This document shows, one piece after another, positions 61,883-64,000 of a DNA stretch of 64,000 nucleotides. The position numbers and the translations under genes are program-made. How positions within the stretch are numbered: the first letter of the stretch is position 1; each line of letters begins with the position of its first letter. Where the stretch lies: assembly GCF_900188225.1 (NCBI RefSeq), contig NZ_FZOC01000001.1:186001-250000 (forward strand), read 5' to 3'. The notes below the pieces were generated by a model. It was not told where the DNA came from. It did not search any database and saw only the letters and a program-made list of their open reading frames with translations. Source of the DNA: Humidesulfovibrio mexicanus. GTDB lineage: Bacteria > Desulfobacterota > Desulfovibrionia > Desulfovibrionales > Desulfovibrionaceae.

Positions 61883-64000
61883 ATGTTGGAACAGCTCAAA
61901 AAAGCGTTTGCGAGCGACAAGGCGGCGCTTCTGCTCACCGGCTTCTGCCTGTCGCTGCTCGTAGGGGCCTTGTACGTCTCGCAGCCCGCCATGCTGCGGT
62001 TTCTGGACTACAAGATTTACGACCAGCTCCTGCGTCGGACCCATTCCACCAAGACTTCCGGCGTTCCGGTCATTGTGGACATCGACGAAAAAAGTCTTTC
62101 GGCGCTCGGCCAATGGCCTTGGCCACGGTACCGCGTGGCCTTGATGCTGGAAAAGATCCGCCAGGGCGGCGCGCTTGCAGTGGGCATGGACATGGTGCTG
62201 GCCGAGCCGGACCGGACTTCCCCATCGCTTTTGCGTTCGCAAATCAAGAAGGAACTGATGGTTGACGTCACCTTCCAGGGCCTGCCGCCCGCCCTGGAAG
62301 ACCATGACGCCCTGCTGGCTTCGGTCCTCAAGGACAAGCCCTATGTGCTGGGCTTCTATTTCTCCTTTTCCCGCGCGGAAGCCGACCAACAGCGCCAGGA
62401 CGGGCAAAGCGCCATCACTCCGGCACAGGTGGCCGTGCTGGAGGCGCCCGGCGCCATGCCCGCCGACAAAGCCTTGCACAGCGCCTTCGGCGCGGTATGT
62501 CCGCTGCCTGTGTTGGGTAGCGCCGCCTCAGCCACCGGATTCTTCAACGCCACCCCGGATGCGGACGGGATTCTGCGGCGAGTCGCCCTGCTCATACACT
62601 ACGATGGGCGGTTCTACCCCAGCCTTGCCCTGGCCACGCTCATGCAGGCCACGGGAGAACAGGGCGTGTTGCTCAAACTCGACACCCAGGGCGTGGAATC
62701 CATGCGCGTGGCCGGGACCGTCGCGCCGCTGGATCGCGCCGGGCAGTTGCTCGTAAACTATCGGGGCGGCGGCGGAATGTTCCCCTACATCAGCGCCGTG
62801 GATGTCATCGAAGGCCGCGCGGACCCGGCGCAGCTCAATGGCAAGGTCGTGTTCATCGGCACCTCCGCCGCGGGACTCAAGGACTTGCGGGCCACCCCCT
62901 TCACGTCGGTATATCCCGGCGTGGAGACCCACGCCACAGTCCTCGACAACATCCTCACCCAGGAATTCCTCACCGTGCCGGACTACGCGCCGGCCGTGGA
63001 GCTCTTCGCAACCCTGCTGGCCGGAATCGCCATCACCCTGCTTGTGTGCTGGGCCAGGGCGGTCTGGATCGTGGCGCCTCTTGTGGCCATGGCCTACGGC
63101 ATGTGGGAAGGCGCGGCACATCTCATGGACACGGCGCGGGTATACATCTCGCCGCTGTATTCCTACATCGCGCTGGGGCTCAACTTCTCCCTGCTCACCC
63201 TGATGAAGTTCTGGCGCGAGGAAAAGCAGAAGAAATTCATCCACGGCGCGTTCTCGCACTATCTCGCGCCTGCGGTCATCAAGCAGATCTACGACTCCCC
63301 CGAGTCCCTGAGCCTCCAGGGACAGGAAAAGGAAGTCACCGTCATGTTCTCGGACGTTCGCGGCTTCACCACCATGAGCGAAAAGCTCACCCCGACACAA
63401 GTGACCGACCTGCTGCACGATTACCTGACCCCCATGACCCGCGTCATCACGCACAACATGGGCACCCTGGACAAGTTCATCGGCGACGCCATCATGGCCT
63501 TCTGGAACGCGCCGGTGGACGTGCCGGAGCATCAAAAAAAGGCGCTGTCCTCGGCCTTGCAGATGTTCACCCACCTGGACGAACTGAACGAAGGCTTCAA
63601 GCAGAAGTTCGGGCTCACCATAAAAATCGGCGTGGGGCTGCACTGCGGACGCGTTCGTGTGGGAAACATGGGCTCGGCCGACCTCTTCGACTACACGCTC
63701 ATCGGCGACAACGTGAACCTGACCTCGCGACTGGAAAGCCTGACCAAGTATTATGGCCAGAAGCTGCTCGTCAGCCAGGCCATGGTGGAGGCCTGCGGCG
63801 ACGCCTACGCCTATGTGGAGATGGACTCCGTGCGGGTCAAGGGCAAACACGAGCCCATCACCATCTACACCGCCATGACCCACGAGGAAGCCGCTGCCCG
63901 CGCGGGGGAGATCCGCGAACACGAAGCAGCGCTTGCGCTTTACAAGTCCCAACGCTTCGCAGAAGCCGAGGCGGCCTTCGAGGCGCTTGGACAATCCACC
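61883..64000 (+). CDS. CHASE2-domain adenylate/guanylate cyclase (3' end outside window)
   Basis: 706 residues visible, open at the right edge. An N-terminal helix is followed by an extracytoplasmic CHASE2 sensor (DYKIYDQLLRRTHSTKTSG, VPVIVDIDEKSLSALGQWPWPR, KVVFIGTSAAGLKDLRATPF) and three membrane helices (about 360-440). A class III cyclase domain comes next: metal Asp in MFSDVRGFT and FIGDAIMAFW, purine-selecting Lys and Asp in LDKFIGD and DYTLIGD, and transition-state Asn/Arg in NVNLTSRLE. The Lys/Asp pair predicts cAMP. The visible C-terminus begins a TPR-like helix (HEAALALYKSQRFAEAEAAF). It is divergent from the secretion genes. Confidence 0.93.
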   Translation, partial: MLEQLKKAFASDKAALLLTGFCLSLLVGALYVSQPAMLRFLDYKIYDQLLRRTHSTKTSGVPVIVDIDEKSLSALGQWPWPRYRVALMLEKIRQGGALAVGMDMVLAEPDRTSPSLLRSQIKKELMVDVTFQGLPPALEDHDALLASVLKDKPYVLGFYFSFSRAEADQQRQDGQSAITPAQVAVLEAPGAMPADKALHSAFGAVCPLPVLGSAASATGFFNATPDADGILRRVALLIHYDGRFYPSLALATLMQATGEQGVLLKLDTQGVESMRVAGTVAPLDRAGQLLVNYRGGGGMFPYISAVDVIEGRADPAQLNGKVVFIGTSAAGLKDLRATPFTSVYPGVETHATVLDNILTQEFLTVPDYAPAVELFATLLAGIAITLLVCWARAVWIVAPLVAMAYGMWEGAAHLMDTARVYISPLYSYIALGLNFSLLTLMKFWREEKQKKFIHGAFSHYLAPAVIKQIYDSPESLSLQGQEKEVTVMFSDVRGFTTMSEKLTPTQVTDLLHDYLTPMTRVITHNMGTLDKFIGDAIMAFWNAPVDVPEHQKKALSSALQMFTHLDELNEGFKQKFGLTIKIGVGLHCGRVRVGNMGSADLFDYTLIGDNVNLTSRLESLTKYYGQKLLVSQAMVEACGDAYAYVEMDSVRVKGKHEPITIYTAMTHEEAAARAGEIREHEAALALYKSQRFAEAEAAFEALGQST

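Overview
This is a GC-rich, gene-dense chromosomal window from an anaerobic sulfate-reducing bacterium of the Desulfovibrio group (Desulfovibrionales). The assignment rests on a DsrC-type sulfur carrier at the left edge, a four-subunit HydBGDA-type group 3b [NiFe] hydrogenase, ferrous-iron uptake genes, two flagellar-type sigma-28 promoters and a DsrC/YcaO pairing. All of this was read by eye from sequence and translations; no database search was run. No rRNA, tRNA, CRISPR array, prophage or insertion sequence was recognised.

Layout. 1-3601 (minus): receiver-only response regulator, Tim44-like secreted/membrane protein, YcaO-TPR protein and dsrC (cut by the window edge). 3759-5836 (plus): small membrane protein, HD-domain hydrolase and thioredoxin-reductase-like flavoprotein. 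5943-17894 is an iron/metal acquisition island. On the minus strand it has a TonB-dependent receptor followed by feoA and feoB. Divergent from these are two translationally coupled AraC/PchR-type regulators, then a tightly overlapping operon: second TonB-dependent receptor, methyltransferase, Tat/lipoprotein binding protein, ABC permease, ABC ATPase. A Fur-box-like palindrome overlaps the promoter of the regulator pair. This island is the best candidate for an undescribed system.

18136-21019: an isoprenylcysteine-methyltransferase-like membrane protein, a 690-bp stretch without a recognisable gene, and rsgA. 21020-25131 (minus): hydBGDA hydrogenase. 25294-28980 (minus): argF-argG-argH. 29093-32199 (minus): phoH-like, ybeY, a Cu/Zn-efflux-type permease and its SmtB/ArsR repressor. 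32237-37595: an HPPD-like dioxygenase, a diguanylate cyclase with PilZ domain, and two family 2 glycosyltransferases. 37769-40997 (minus): ettA and an S1-domain protein with a clear intrinsic terminator between them. 41114-41483: a tandem-repeat small protein behind a near-consensus sigma-28 promoter. 41679-45370: biotin carboxylase plus a fused AccA-AccD carboxyltransferase. 45553-47883: EAL-CBS-GGDEF protein.

47966-54635 (minus): ferritin, recD2, and the linked recR, ybaB, dnaX cluster with ilvE upstream. 54788-57163: a dienelactone-hydrolase-like protein, an exported carbonic-anhydrase-fold protein that has lost its zinc ligands, and flaG behind a second sigma-28-like promoter. 57289-61722 (minus): a type I secretion set (TolC-like protein, ABC ATPase with degenerate catalytic motifs, HlyD-like adaptor). 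Divergent from it is a CHASE2 adenylate cyclase that runs off the right edge.

Themes: iron/metal homeostasis (two TonB receptors, FeoAB, Fur box, PchR-like regulators, ferritin, SmtB-type repressor with efflux permease), second-messenger signalling and surface traits (diguanylate cyclase, EAL protein, class III cyclase, type I secretion, FlaG), and housekeeping (arginine, branched-chain amino acid, fatty acid precursor synthesis, replication and repair).
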